A stretch of 7,541 nucleotides of DNA from the NCBI GenBank assembly GCA_945865745.1, contig CAMBFP010000052.1:1-7541 (forward strand), given 5' to 3'. This document shows, in pieces, positions 1 through 6,895 of the stretch (within the stretch, counting starts at the first letter, position 1; each line of letters begins with the position of its first letter). The translations under genes were made by a program, and so were the position numbers. The notes under the pieces were generated by a model that was not told the origin of the DNA, ran no database searches, and saw only the letters and a list, made by a program, of their open reading frames with translations. Source of the stretch: Rhizobium sp. Q54 (GTDB taxonomy: Bacteria; Pseudomonadota; Alphaproteobacteria; Rickettsiales; UBA1997).

Positions 1-1
1 T

Positions 2-163
2 CAGGTTAGTCAACAAGACCTAATTAACGCAGCAAATGACGGCTTCCGCAAGCTCGGACGTAAAGCGAAATTAATCAGGAGCTTTGGCGCTGATATTGAT
101 CACCCTATTCATCCAGGGCTTCGGGAAAGTGAATATTTGAAATCGATTACTTTCTCTCTCTAG
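2..163 (+). CDS. 3' end of an unrecognised protein gene (partial)
   Basis: An open frame runs in from the left edge and stops with TAG at 161-163, giving the last 53 residues of a protein (begins QVSQQDLINAAND, ends LKSITFSL). The composition is protein-like: a basic stretch around GFRKLGRKAKL is followed by an acidic/histidine stretch around GADIDHPIHPG. The other two forward frames are interrupted by stops (frame 1 at codon 3). I do not recognise the family from this tail, and no membrane segment is visible in it. The next gene (dxr) ends towards it on the other strand, so the two are convergent and separated by a repeat. The start and most of the gene lie outside the window. Confidence 0.5.
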   Translation, partial: QVSQQDLINAANDGFRKLGRKAKLIRSFGADIDHPIHPGLRESEYLKSITFSL

Positions 164-178
164 CTATATTTTTTCCGT

Positions 179-261
179 GTCATCCACGCGAAGACTGGTA
201 TCAAGGAAGGCTCACAATTTGTTAGAAACTTTTTCTGGATCCCCGCCTTCGCGGGGATGAC
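179..261. repeat. Inverted pair of palindromic intergenic repeats
   Basis: The right unit (235-261) contains a perfect 8-bp stem, ATCCCCGC at 239-246 and GCGGGGAT at 251-258, with a CTTC loop. The left unit (179-205, starting GTCATCCACGCGAAG) matches the reverse complement of the right unit at 22 of 27 positions, so the pair forms a larger imperfect palindrome with a decayed left arm. Repeats of this GTCATCC...GGGGATCCAG kind are scattered through intergenic DNA of many proteobacteria. The element lies between the convergent ends of the left partial gene and dxr. Neither side has the T-tract of an intrinsic terminator, although the stem could still protect 3' ends. Confidence 0.75.
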
Positions 262-279
262 CTAGACAACACGAGGTAA

Positions 280-1416
280 TTACTTAGTTGCGAAAGCTCT
301 TGCCTGCTGATCAAACCACAAGGCATCTTCAACCGATTTCACCTTTCGATGCGAAATTTTATCCAAAGTTTTCGCAACAATTTTTGTGATTTGATCGAAA
401 GAAATCTCTCCGCGCAAAAATCTTTCCACCGCAACTTCATTCGCTGCATTAAGTACCGCAGGTGCTGATCCATCTGTCTCCAAAGCCTCACGACAAATCT
501 TCACTGCTGGAAATTTTTTCTCATCAACGGCAAAAAATTCTAACTTTTTTACCTTCGCTAAATCGAGTTGTTGATGCTTGATCTTCATCCGTTTTGGAAA
601 AGTAAGCGCGTAAGAAATCGGCACCTTCATGTCTGGCATGCTAAGTGCAGCAAGACTTGATCCATCTTGGTAATTTACTAACCCGTGCACAATTGATTGC
701 GGATGAATTAAAATTTTAATCTGCTCTTTAGAAACTGGAAAAAGATGAAAGGCCTCAATCGCTTCTAAGCCTTTATTCATCATTGTCGCCGAGTCGATCG
801 AAATTTTCGCACCCATTGACCAATTTGGATGTTTTAATGCTTCAGCAATCGAAATTTTCTTGGGATCTTTTTTGGAATTAAAGAAAGGACCACCCGATGC
901 TGTAAGTGTTATAGATTCAATCGCCTCAAGATTTTCATTTTCAAAAATCTGAAAAATTGCGTTATGCTCAGAATCAACCGGCAGAATTTTTACTTTATTT
1001 TTTGCCACTGCCGCCATCAAAAATTCTCCGGCGCAAACCAGCGATTCTTTATTAGCTAAAGCAATATTCGATCCCGCTTCAATTGCTGCAAGGGTTGGCA
1101 ACATTCCTGCCGCGCCCATAATTGCCGAAATCACCAAATCACATTTTATTTTTGCTACTTCAAGAATTGCTTTTCGACCGCAAAGAACTTCGCATTTCTT
1201 TAAATTTTTTAGCGCAAATTTTAACTCAGAAAATTTTTTTTCATTTTCGATCACCACGTAAGAAGGCTTGAGCAACAAGGCTTGAGCGATTAAAGTCTTC
1301 ACATCATTTCTTGCCACAAGCGCAACTACCGAGAAATTTTTTGAATCATTGTTAATTACTTCAACGGTGTTTTTTCCGATCGATCCAGTTGATCCAAGAA
1401 TGGAAATTCTTTTCAT
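280..1416 (-). CDS. dxr: 1-deoxy-D-xylulose 5-phosphate reductoisomerase
   Basis: Cytosolic, NADPH- and metal-dependent enzyme of the MEP (non-mevalonate) isoprenoid pathway. It converts 1-deoxy-D-xylulose 5-phosphate to 2-C-methyl-D-erythritol 4-phosphate. The 378-residue product is slightly shorter than typical (about 385-400). The N-terminal NADPH-binding motif GSTGSIGKNT is at residues 8-17 and ANKES at 121-125. Metal ligands D148, E150 and E218 and substrate residues S174, H196, S209, N214 and K215 are all present (SGGPF, HPNWSMG, NKGLE), so it should be active. I chose ATG 1414-1416 because the protein then starts MKRISILGSTG, as in the family. An in-frame ATG at 1525-1527 would add 37 residues with no family counterpart. 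No clear Shine-Dalgarno precedes the chosen start. The usual partners (uppS, cdsA, rseP, bamA) are absent next to it, and the upstream same-strand gene lies 232 bp away. Confidence 0.96.
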   Translation of the reverse strand: MKRISILGSTGSIGKNTVEVINNDSKNFSVVALVARNDVKTLIAQALLLKPSYVVIENEKKFSELKFALKNLKKCEVLCGRKAILEVAKIKCDLVISAIMGAAGMLPTLAAIEAGSNIALANKESLVCAGEFLMAAVAKNKVKILPVDSEHNAIFQIFENENLEAIESITLTASGGPFFNSKKDPKKISIAEALKHPNWSMGAKISIDSATMMNKGLEAIEAFHLFPVSKEQIKILIHPQSIVHGLVNYQDGSSLAALSMPDMKVPISYALTFPKRMKIKHQQLDLAKVKKLEFFAVDEKKFPAVKICREALETDGSAPAVLNAANEVAVERFLRGEISFDQITKIVAKTLDKISHRKVKSVEDALWFDQQARAFATK

Positions 1417-1589
1417 GATTTTGAGTTCAAATAATAAAAAATGACGATTGCACAAACCATGTTCATCTGAATAAAACAAACTCGAAACTAGAAATCTCGA
1501 TACCTCGCCCAAACTAAGCAGAAGCATTGTTTAGCTCATCAAGAAAAAGAAATTATTTCTCAAAAAAGTTCGAAATAGAACGAGTTAAA

Positions 1590-1618
1590 TCTATAATTCG
1601 ACTCAAAGAATTGAACAA
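1590..1618 (-). promoter_or_regulatory. Possible sigma70-type promoter for dxr
   Basis: Read on the - strand, TTGTTC (1613-1618) is followed after exactly 17 bp by TATAGA (1590-1595). Each hexamer keeps only part of the consensus (TTG and TATA). It lies between lppC and dxr and points at dxr, implying a 5' leader of about 165 nt. In AT-rich DNA such matches arise by chance, so this is a weak call. dxr could instead be read from further upstream. Confidence 0.3.
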
Positions 1619-1648
1619 TCTCTATGCCAAAAGCAGACCTAATCGAAA

Positions 1649-2947
1649 CTAATATTTCAAAAATCTATCCACCGCGCGGTCGATTGTGTCGAACTTGCCA
1701 CCGCCCACTTGCAACACCGCTAGATTTCTTTGCACTAGACCGTTCGGTAAAAATCTGAACGGGCCATCGATTCCGTCGAAACCATTTACCGGTGGATTTT
1801 CGTAACCGATAAAATCAGCAATTTTCGGAGCTTGCAATCTTCCGCTGCGGTTGGCGAGTTCGATTGAGACGGCGGTTAAATCGTAAACGAGCGAAGAAAT
1901 ACGTGGCGGAAATTTGTTAAAATTTTGGTAGTAAGCGCGCTCGAAATTTCGGAATCGGCTATTTTCTGGAGCAGGAAACCAGGCGCCAAGAAGATTTGAA
2001 TCATTAGCAATTGCGATTTCGTCCCACTGACTTGTGCCAATTAGCTGAAAATCACGCTCGTCCTTATTTAACTTCTTCAAAGCGGCAGCAATTTTCGACA
2101 GCAATTTTCCTGACTCTGGAACAAAAATAATTTGTGGATAGATGCGATCTTTATCGACAAGCACCACATCTTTTTTGAGTTTGCTTTTTCCGTCAGTTAA
2201 ATTTGGCGACAAAGTGAAGGCATTAACAACGCGCTCTACAGCGCGATCAATATTGGCTCCATTAGTCTCGTAAAATTCTGAGGTGATCATATTTCCGTCA
2301 CGATCACGAACAATTTTACTAAAAAGACTTGAGATCGTCCGACCATATTGACTATTCGGCGCAATGGTCGCGAAGTTCGACTTACCCTGATCTATTCCAT
2401 ATTCGATAATTTTGTCCATCTGTGCTTCAGGCAAAATTCCCGCTAAAAAAACTCCGCCATCTGAGTTAATTTTCCCGATTAATTCTTGATTGTTGGTAAG
2501 TGAAATCACGGTGATTCCATTGCGCTTCGCTTCATTCTCAATAGCTAGAACCGCTTGACTAAATACCGGCCCAATTACGATTTTAATTTTACGATCTACG
2601 ATCTGCTTAAAAGCCTCTTGTGCTTCGTCTGCAGTGTCTTTCGAATCAATTAAAACTAGCTCGATAGCGTTGTTGTGATCATTATCAAAAAGCGATATTG
2701 TTGCAGCGTTGAAAAGGCTCCAACCCAAATCTTTATTTTTGCCAGAGAATGGTAAAAATAATGCAACCTGGGTTTTCTTTTCTTCGATTTTTGACGTCTG
2801 CAAATTTTTCGATTCAAACTGATCGTGAGTTGTTGACTCAGAAATTACCGGAACTTTAACAACAGGCTCAGGTATCTTGTGCTCTATTTTGGTAACGGAT
2901 TGACATCCAAAAAGAAGCAGAACTAAAAGCGGCAGAAATTTTTTCAT
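1649..2947 (-). CDS. LppC/LpoA-type lipoprotein, periplasmic-binding fold (penicillin-binding protein activator family)
   Basis: Predicted outer-membrane lipoprotein of 432 residues. A lysine start and hydrophobic core (residues 4-14) lead to the lipobox LFGC, with the lipidated cysteine at 15. A polar linker runs to about residue 60. A type I periplasmic-binding fold follows: VALFLPFSG at 61-69 (first strand), IGPVFS at 125-130, APNSQYG at 196-202 and GAWFPAP at 321-327. The C-terminal motif GFDGIDGPFRFLPNG at 389-403 is typical of this family and of amino-acid-binding proteins. In gammaproteobacteria the LpoA member activates the peptidoglycan synthase PBP1A. Here the protein lacks the large N-terminal TPR domain of E. 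coli LpoA, so PBP activation is only inferred. Divergent rsmI, 33 bp away, matches the E. coli yraL-yraM arrangement and supports the assignment. No Shine-Dalgarno is evident. An ABC-transporter amino-acid-binding lipoprotein is the alternative, but no permease gene is adjacent. Confidence 0.85.
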   Translation of the reverse strand: MKKFLPLLVLLLFGCQSVTKIEHKIPEPVVKVPVISESTTHDQFESKNLQTSKIEEKKTQVALFLPFSGKNKDLGWSLFNAATISLFDNDHNNAIELVLIDSKDTADEAQEAFKQIVDRKIKIVIGPVFSQAVLAIENEAKRNGITVISLTNNQELIGKINSDGGVFLAGILPEAQMDKIIEYGIDQGKSNFATIAPNSQYGRTISSLFSKIVRDRDGNMITSEFYETNGANIDRAVERVVNAFTLSPNLTDGKSKLKKDVVLVDKDRIYPQIIFVPESGKLLSKIAAALKKLNKDERDFQLIGTSQWDEIAIANDSNLLGAWFPAPENSRFRNFERAYYQNFNKFPPRISSLVYDLTAVSIELANRSGRLQAPKIADFIGYENPPVNGFDGIDGPFRFLPNGLVQRNLAVLQVGGGKFDTIDRAVDRFLKY

Positions 2948-2962
2948 AAAATAAAACTAAGT

Positions 2963-2968
2963 AAGGGG
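2963..2968 (+). promoter_or_regulatory. Likely ribosome binding site of rsmI
   Basis: AAGGGG ends 12 nt before the ATG at 2981, a rather long but usable Shine-Dalgarno spacing. It is the clearest purine-rich site ahead of any gene in the window. It lies in the 33-bp gap between divergent lppC and rsmI, which leaves no room for two separate promoters. At least one gene's promoter must therefore lie inside the other's coding sequence. Confidence 0.45.
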
Positions 2969-2980
2969 ATACAGTTCAAA

Positions 2981-3853
2981 ATGCTCGATCTTTCACTCAA
3001 AACTCAAGCAATAAAACTTGAAAGCGCACTATACGTCGTGGCTACGCCGATTGGTAATTTGAACGACATTACTTTGCGCGCTTTGCAAGTTTTAACTTCA
3101 GTTGATTACGTAATTTGCGAAGATACTCGCCTTTCACTGCGCCTGCTTCACGCCTATGAAATAAAAGGTAAGAAGACGTTAACTTACAATGATTTCAGTG
3201 AAGAAAGAATGCGGGAAAAAATTTCGCATTTACTCCTCGAAGGAAAATCTCTCGCTTTAATTTCTGACGCAGGAACGCCGCTAATTTCTGACCCAGGCTA
3301 TAAATTAGTAAATTTTCTACGAGCAAGAAATCAAAAAATAATTCCAATTCCTGGCGCGTCTTCATTGACCTCAGCGCTTTGTGCTTCTGGCCTCGCCTGC
3401 GATAATTTTTTGTTTCTTGGATTTTTACCAACAACAAAAAATGCTTGCGAAAAATTACTAAAATCTCTGCCAAAAAATTTTACTTTTGCTTTTTTTGAAT
3501 CAGCAAATCGCGTTGTCGAAACATTAGAAATAATTTCTGAAACTCTTGGAGAGCGCAGAGTTTGCGCGGCGCGCGAGCTCACTAAAATTCACGAAGAAAT
3601 CGTCACTAAAGAATTAAAAATCCTGCAAGAATTCTTCAACGAAAATTCTGGAAAGTTGCGCGGCGAATTTGTGATTCTTGTCGAAAAGGCAAAAAAAGAT
3701 GAGAAAAATTTCTCTGAAGAAGATTTACAAAATGAAGTAAGGGCTTCATTAGCAAGAGGCGAAAGCCTCAAAAATCTCTCGCAAAATTTAGCGGAGACAT
3801 ACGGAATACATAAAAAAGAAATTTACCAACTGGCCTTAAAACTAAATAAATAG
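2981..3853 (+). CDS. rsmI: 16S rRNA (cytidine1402-2'-O)-methyltransferase
   Basis: SAM-dependent, tetrapyrrole-methylase-fold enzyme that 2'-O-methylates C1402 of 16S rRNA in the decoding centre of the 30S subunit. Its 290 residues match the usual length (E. coli 286). Family motifs occur in order: VATPIGNL 20-27, CEDTR 46-50, SDAGTPLISDPG 95-106 (SAM/substrate site), PGAS 124-127, GFLP 147-150, FFESANR 171-177, ARELTK 197-202 and RGEFVILVE 227-235. A C-terminal helical segment at about 247-290 matches the small helix-turn-helix domain found in RsmI. ATG 2981 is preceded by AAGGGG; it gives about 15 residues before the first strand, slightly longer than usual, with no better downstream ATG. 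It is divergent from the lppC gene, a common pairing. yraN and gshB, which often follow in proteobacteria, are not present. Confidence 0.96.
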   Translation: MLDLSLKTQAIKLESALYVVATPIGNLNDITLRALQVLTSVDYVICEDTRLSLRLLHAYEIKGKKTLTYNDFSEERMREKISHLLLEGKSLALISDAGTPLISDPGYKLVNFLRARNQKIIPIPGASSLTSALCASGLACDNFLFLGFLPTTKNACEKLLKSLPKNFTFAFFESANRVVETLEIISETLGERRVCAARELTKIHEEIVTKELKILQEFFNENSGKLRGEFVILVEKAKKDEKNFSEEDLQNEVRASLARGESLKNLSQNLAETYGIHKKEIYQLALKLNK

Positions 3854-3854
3854 T

Positions 3855-3909
3855 CATTCTTAGTCTGTCGAAACATGGTGAATCACTTACTTTCGATAAG
3901 CTCAGGGTG
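3855..3909. repeat. Degenerate palindromic intergenic repeat between rsmI and the carbonic anhydrase gene
   Basis: The right arm, TTTCGATAAGCTCAGGGTG (3891-3909), is a near match to the very common ...CGACAAGCTCAGGGTG intergenic repeat. The left arm (3855-3873) matches its reverse complement at 13 of 19 positions, and most of the differences are transitions. The loop contains an ATG (3875) that falls in frame with the downstream gene but is a product of the repeat rather than a start. The element begins two bases after the rsmI stop. Confidence 0.65.
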
Positions 3910-3928
3910 CTACGATAAAATTCAAAAA

Positions 3929-4474
3929 ATGAAAAATATTCTTACTTACCGCGGTATCTCGCCAACAATTGATTCATCTGCTTTTGTGGCACACACAGCA
4001 GTCATCTCGGGCGACGTAAAAATCGGCAAAAATTCTGGAATTTGGTATGGCTGCGTGTTGCGTGGCGACGTTACTAAAATCACCGTCGGCGAAAATACTA
4101 ATATCCAAGATAATACTGTTTTGCACGGCACCAGACCTAATCACGCCCAAAATAAAACAGGAGCAGAAGGCGCGCCAGTTTTGATCGGAGATCATGTTAC
4201 AATCGGACACAATGCCATTATTCACGCTTGCATTATCGAGGATTACGCCTTTGTTGGCATGGGCTCAATCATCATGGACTTAGCCCGAGTTGAAAAGTTT
4301 GGAATGCTTGCAGCTGGCGCCGTACTTACTCCGGGAAAGATTGTAAAAAGCGGGCAAATCTGGGCGGGAAATCCGGCAAAATATTTTCGCGACATGACTG
4401 AGGCCGAAAAAAATTACATCAAAATCTCTTCAGATAATTACGCAGAACTAGCCCGTGAATATAAATCTAATTAG
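3929..4474 (+). CDS. Gamma-class carbonic anhydrase family protein (left-handed beta-helix hexapeptide protein)
   Basis: 181-residue protein of the YrdA/CaiE/gamma-carbonic-anhydrase family, expected to be a soluble homotrimer with metal sites between subunits. Imperfect hexapeptide repeats (for example VISGDVKIGKNSGIW, about 25-39) span roughly residues 15-135, and a C-terminal helix (about 154-178) packs against the trimer. The equivalents of the archaeal Cam residues are present: R45, D47, Q60, D61 and the three metal histidines H66 (NTVLHG), H94 and H99 (GHNAIIHA). The acidic proton-shuttle loop of Cam is absent, as in most bacterial YrdA-type members, so CO2 hydration activity is plausible but unproven. 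I chose ATG 3929. The in-frame ATG at 3875 lies inside a palindromic repeat and would add 18 residues absent from the family. The gene follows rsmI by 75 bp and converges on katG. Confidence 0.92.
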   Translation: MKNILTYRGISPTIDSSAFVAHTAVISGDVKIGKNSGIWYGCVLRGDVTKITVGENTNIQDNTVLHGTRPNHAQNKTGAEGAPVLIGDHVTIGHNAIIHACIIEDYAFVGMGSIIMDLARVEKFGMLAAGAVLTPGKIVKSGQIWAGNPAKYFRDMTEAEKNYIKISSDNYAELAREYKSN

Positions 4475-4529
4475 TCGGCGCTGAATTACTCGCTCCTAAA
4501 ATTAACACCTTTTAAATCGATAAATTTTG

Positions 4530-4557
4530 TCGACTTATTTTTTGGAAAAAAAGTCGA
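4530..4557. terminator. AT-rich stem-loop downstream of the carbonic anhydrase gene
   Basis: TCGACTTATTTTTT (4530-4543) can pair with AAAAAAAGTCGA (4546-4557), giving about 12 base pairs with one bulged A and a loop of about 3 nt. It lies 55 nt past the stop at 4474, between convergent genes, and the A and T tracts are part of the stem itself. It could act as a transcription stop on either strand, but no T-tract follows the stem, so it is not a textbook terminator. Confidence 0.4.
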
Positions 4558-4559
4558 GA

Positions 4560-4654
4560 TTTAGGAAGACTCTGGAAATTTTTTGTCAGTCCAAATTGCT
4601 TGAAAGTGCGTAGATTTAACTACACTTACTTTCTCGCAATTTGGCCTTCCTAAA
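4560..4654. repeat. Nested inverted repeat / extended hairpin between convergent genes
   Basis: The outer arms TTTAGGAAG (4560-4568) and CTTCCTAAA (4646-4654) are perfect 9-bp complements. Inside them CCAAATTGC (4591-4599) pairs perfectly with GCAATTTGG (4636-4644). Inside that, GAAAGT (4602-4607) pairs with ACTTTC (4628-4633) and GTAG (4610-4613) with CTAC (4620-4623). The left side carries one unpaired insert of 22 nt (4569-4590). On the + strand the outer arm is followed by TTTTT at 4657-4661, so the structure could terminate the carbonic anhydrase transcript. On the - strand the inner stem starts 22 nt after the katG stop. A short terminal-inverted-repeat element or a small structured RNA are alternatives. 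Confidence 0.7.
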
Positions 4655-4666
4655 AATTTTTATTCG

Positions 4667-6895
4667 TTATTTCTTCAGGTCAAAACGATCTAAATTCATT
4701 ACCTTTGTCCATGCTTTGACAAAGTCTTTTATGAATTTTTCTTTACCGTCATCAGCCGCATAAACTTCAGCAATTGCACGAAGTTCAGAGCTTGAACCAA
4801 AGACTAAATCAACAGAGGTTGCCTTCCATTTAAGTTCACCGGTTTTTCTGTCGCGACCTTCGTAAACTCCATCCAAAATATCAGACTTTTTCCACTCGGT
4901 TGACATGTCGAGCAGATTTACGAAGAAGTCATTGGTGAGCACTCCTGGTTTTTTAGTGAGAACTCCAAATTCAGATTTATCCGCATTTGCGCTCATTGCT
5001 CTCATTCCTCCAACTAAAGCAGTCATTTCTGGCACAGTTAAATCAAGCATGTAAGCGCGATCAATCAGTGAATTAATCGGTGAAATCACATCGCTCTTGC
5101 TATGATAATTTCTGAATCCATCAGATTTAGGCTCTAACACGGCGAATGATTTAACGTCGGTTTGCTCTTGCGAAGCATCACCGCGACCAACTTGGAAAGG
5201 AATTTTAACATTAATTCCAGCGTCGTGAGCTGCTTTTTCAATTGCAGCTGAACCGCCAAGCACAATCACGTCAGCAAGAGAAACTTTCTTGCCGCCACTC
5301 AAATTCTTATTAAAATTCTTCTGAATCTTTTCTAAGACGCTCAGCGTTTTAACCAAATCTTCCGGATTATTAACTTCCCAGTTCTTTTGCGGCTCTAGAC
5401 GAATACGCGCTCCATTTGCTCCGCCACGCATGTCAGTAGAGCGGAAAGATGCAGCTGAAGCCCAAGCAGTTCTAACAAGTTCAGATTTGCTTAATCCAGA
5501 TTTCAGAATTTGTACTTTTAGATTTTCAGTCTCAGAAGCATTGATTAGAGGGTGCTTAATCGAGGAAATTGGGTCCTGCCAAGATAAAACTTTTTTTGGA
5601 GATTCTTTCCCGACATATCTAGCACTTGGCCCCATGTCACGATGAGTAAGTTTGAACCAGGCGCTGGCAAAAGCCTTTTCGAATTCTTTTGGATTTTCTT
5701 GGAAGCGTTTTGCGATTTTTTTGTATTCAGGATCGAATTTTAATGACATGTCAGTTGTTAGCATAACTGGCGCATGTCTTTTGCTAAAATCGTGAGCATC
5801 AGGAACTAAGTTTGAGGCTCTTTTGTCGCTAGGAATCCATTGAATTGCACCACCCGGACTTTTGGTTTTTACCCAATCGAAGGCAAAAAGATTTTCAAGA
5901 TAATCATGCGTGAAAGCTGCTGGGCTAGAAGTCCAAGCGCCTTCTAATCCGCTTGTAACAGTATCAATTCCTTTGCCACTTCCGCATTTATTTTTCCAGC
6001 CCATGCCTTGATCTTCAATAGCCCCGCCAGCAGGATCAACGCCAACGCACTTTCCTGGATTATGTGCGCCGTGAGTTTTACCAAAACTATGTCCACCAGC
6101 AATTAGAGCCACGGTTTCTTCATCATTCATCGCCATAAGACCGAAAGTCTCGCGTATTTGATGAGCTGCGGCAATTGGATCTCCATTACCATTTGGACCT
6201 TCTGGATTTACGTAAATCAAACCCATGGTTGTTGCGCCAAGCGGTTTTTCAAGTTTGCCGTTTTTGTCGAAACGATTACTTGCCATGAATTTATTTTCCG
6301 GACCCCAGTAAACTAAATCTGGCTCGAAGTCATCAGTTCTGCCACCAGCAAATCCCATAGTCTTAAAGCCCATTGATTCAAGCGCAACATTGCCAGAAAG
6401 AACCATCAAATCAGCCCAAGAAAGTTTGCTGCCATATTTTTGTTTGATCGGCCAAAGTAAGCGTCTTGCCTTATCGAGATTGGCGTTGTCTGGCCAGCTA
6501 TTAAGAGGCTCAAATCTTTGTTGTCCGCCGCCAGCACCGCCGCGACCATCTTCAGTTCTATAAGTTCCAGCACTGTGCCATGCCATACGAATAAAGAATG
6601 GACCATAATTTCCATAATCAGCTGGCCACCAATCTTGTGAGGTAATCATCACTTTTTTGATCTCTTTTTTCAGAATGTCGATGTCGAGTTTGGCAAATTC
6701 TTTTGAGTATTCGTAATTACTGCCGTAAGGGCTTGATTCGGCTGAGTGTTGACGAAGAGGTGAAAGATTAACTTTATTTGGCCACCAAAATTCATTTGGT
6801 TTTATCTCTCTTTTAGTGAGATCTAAGTGATTTGAATTGCTTGAGCAACCAGCAATTGTAAGGGATGTGATGATTAGAAATTTGTTTAATTTCAT
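4667..6895 (-). CDS. katG: Catalase-peroxidase with a lipoprotein signal peptide
   Basis: Bifunctional haem enzyme that disproportionates H2O2 and has peroxidase activity. The 742-residue product has the full two-domain class I peroxidase architecture (N-terminal haem domain to about residue 430, then the non-haem C-terminal domain). Distal residues R103, W106 and H107 (RMAWHSAGTYR), D136, proximal H269 (GGHSFGKTHG), W321 and R419 are present. The Trp-Tyr-Met adduct residues needed for catalase activity are W106, Y228 and M254. The N-terminus MKLNKFLIITSLTIAGC is a lipoprotein signal with lipobox IAGC (cysteine 17, followed by Ser). The usual cytosolic KatG start region begins soon after, at NEFWWPN (34-40). 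The protein therefore looks exported and lipid-anchored, not cytosolic. The next downstream methionine (83) would delete conserved sequence, so ATG 6893-6895 stands, although no clear Shine-Dalgarno precedes it. By recall it resembles the exported Francisella KatG. No oxyR neighbour is in the window. Confidence 0.96.
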   Translation of the reverse strand: MKLNKFLIITSLTIAGCSSNSNHLDLTKREIKPNEFWWPNKVNLSPLRQHSAESSPYGSNYEYSKEFAKLDIDILKKEIKKVMITSQDWWPADYGNYGPFFIRMAWHSAGTYRTEDGRGGAGGGQQRFEPLNSWPDNANLDKARRLLWPIKQKYGSKLSWADLMVLSGNVALESMGFKTMGFAGGRTDDFEPDLVYWGPENKFMASNRFDKNGKLEKPLGATTMGLIYVNPEGPNGNGDPIAAAHQIRETFGLMAMNDEETVALIAGGHSFGKTHGAHNPGKCVGVDPAGGAIEDQGMGWKNKCGSGKGIDTVTSGLEGAWTSSPAAFTHDYLENLFAFDWVKTKSPGGAIQWIPSDKRASNLVPDAHDFSKRHAPVMLTTDMSLKFDPEYKKIAKRFQENPKEFEKAFASAWFKLTHRDMGPSARYVGKESPKKVLSWQDPISSIKHPLINASETENLKVQILKSGLSKSELVRTAWASAASFRSTDMRGGANGARIRLEPQKNWEVNNPEDLVKTLSVLEKIQKNFNKNLSGGKKVSLADVIVLGGSAAIEKAAHDAGINVKIPFQVGRGDASQEQTDVKSFAVLEPKSDGFRNYHSKSDVISPINSLIDRAYMLDLTVPEMTALVGGMRAMSANADKSEFGVLTKKPGVLTNDFFVNLLDMSTEWKKSDILDGVYEGRDRKTGELKWKATSVDLVFGSSSELRAIAEVYAADDGKEKFIKDFVKAWTKVMNLDRFDLKK

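Noticed and set aside
1417..1527. 37-residue N-terminal extension of Dxr
   Set aside because: The family starts at the NADPH-binding strand (MKRISILGSTG). The extension has no counterpart and overlaps probable leader DNA.
3195..3771. Three - strand frames inside rsmI
   Set aside because: They are antisense shadows of a strongly conserved gene. Their composition follows the complement of rsmI codons.
3946..4225. Two - strand frames inside the carbonic anhydrase gene
   Set aside because: They are antisense shadows of a gene with all metal-site residues conserved.
4591..4644. Hairpin considered as a tRNA or known riboswitch
   Set aside because: It is a single extended stem without cloverleaf arms, T-loop consensus or any recognised aptamer core.
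5430..6615. Short frames within katG on both strands
   Set aside because: katG is intact and conserved end to end here, and these frames show no independent coding signal.
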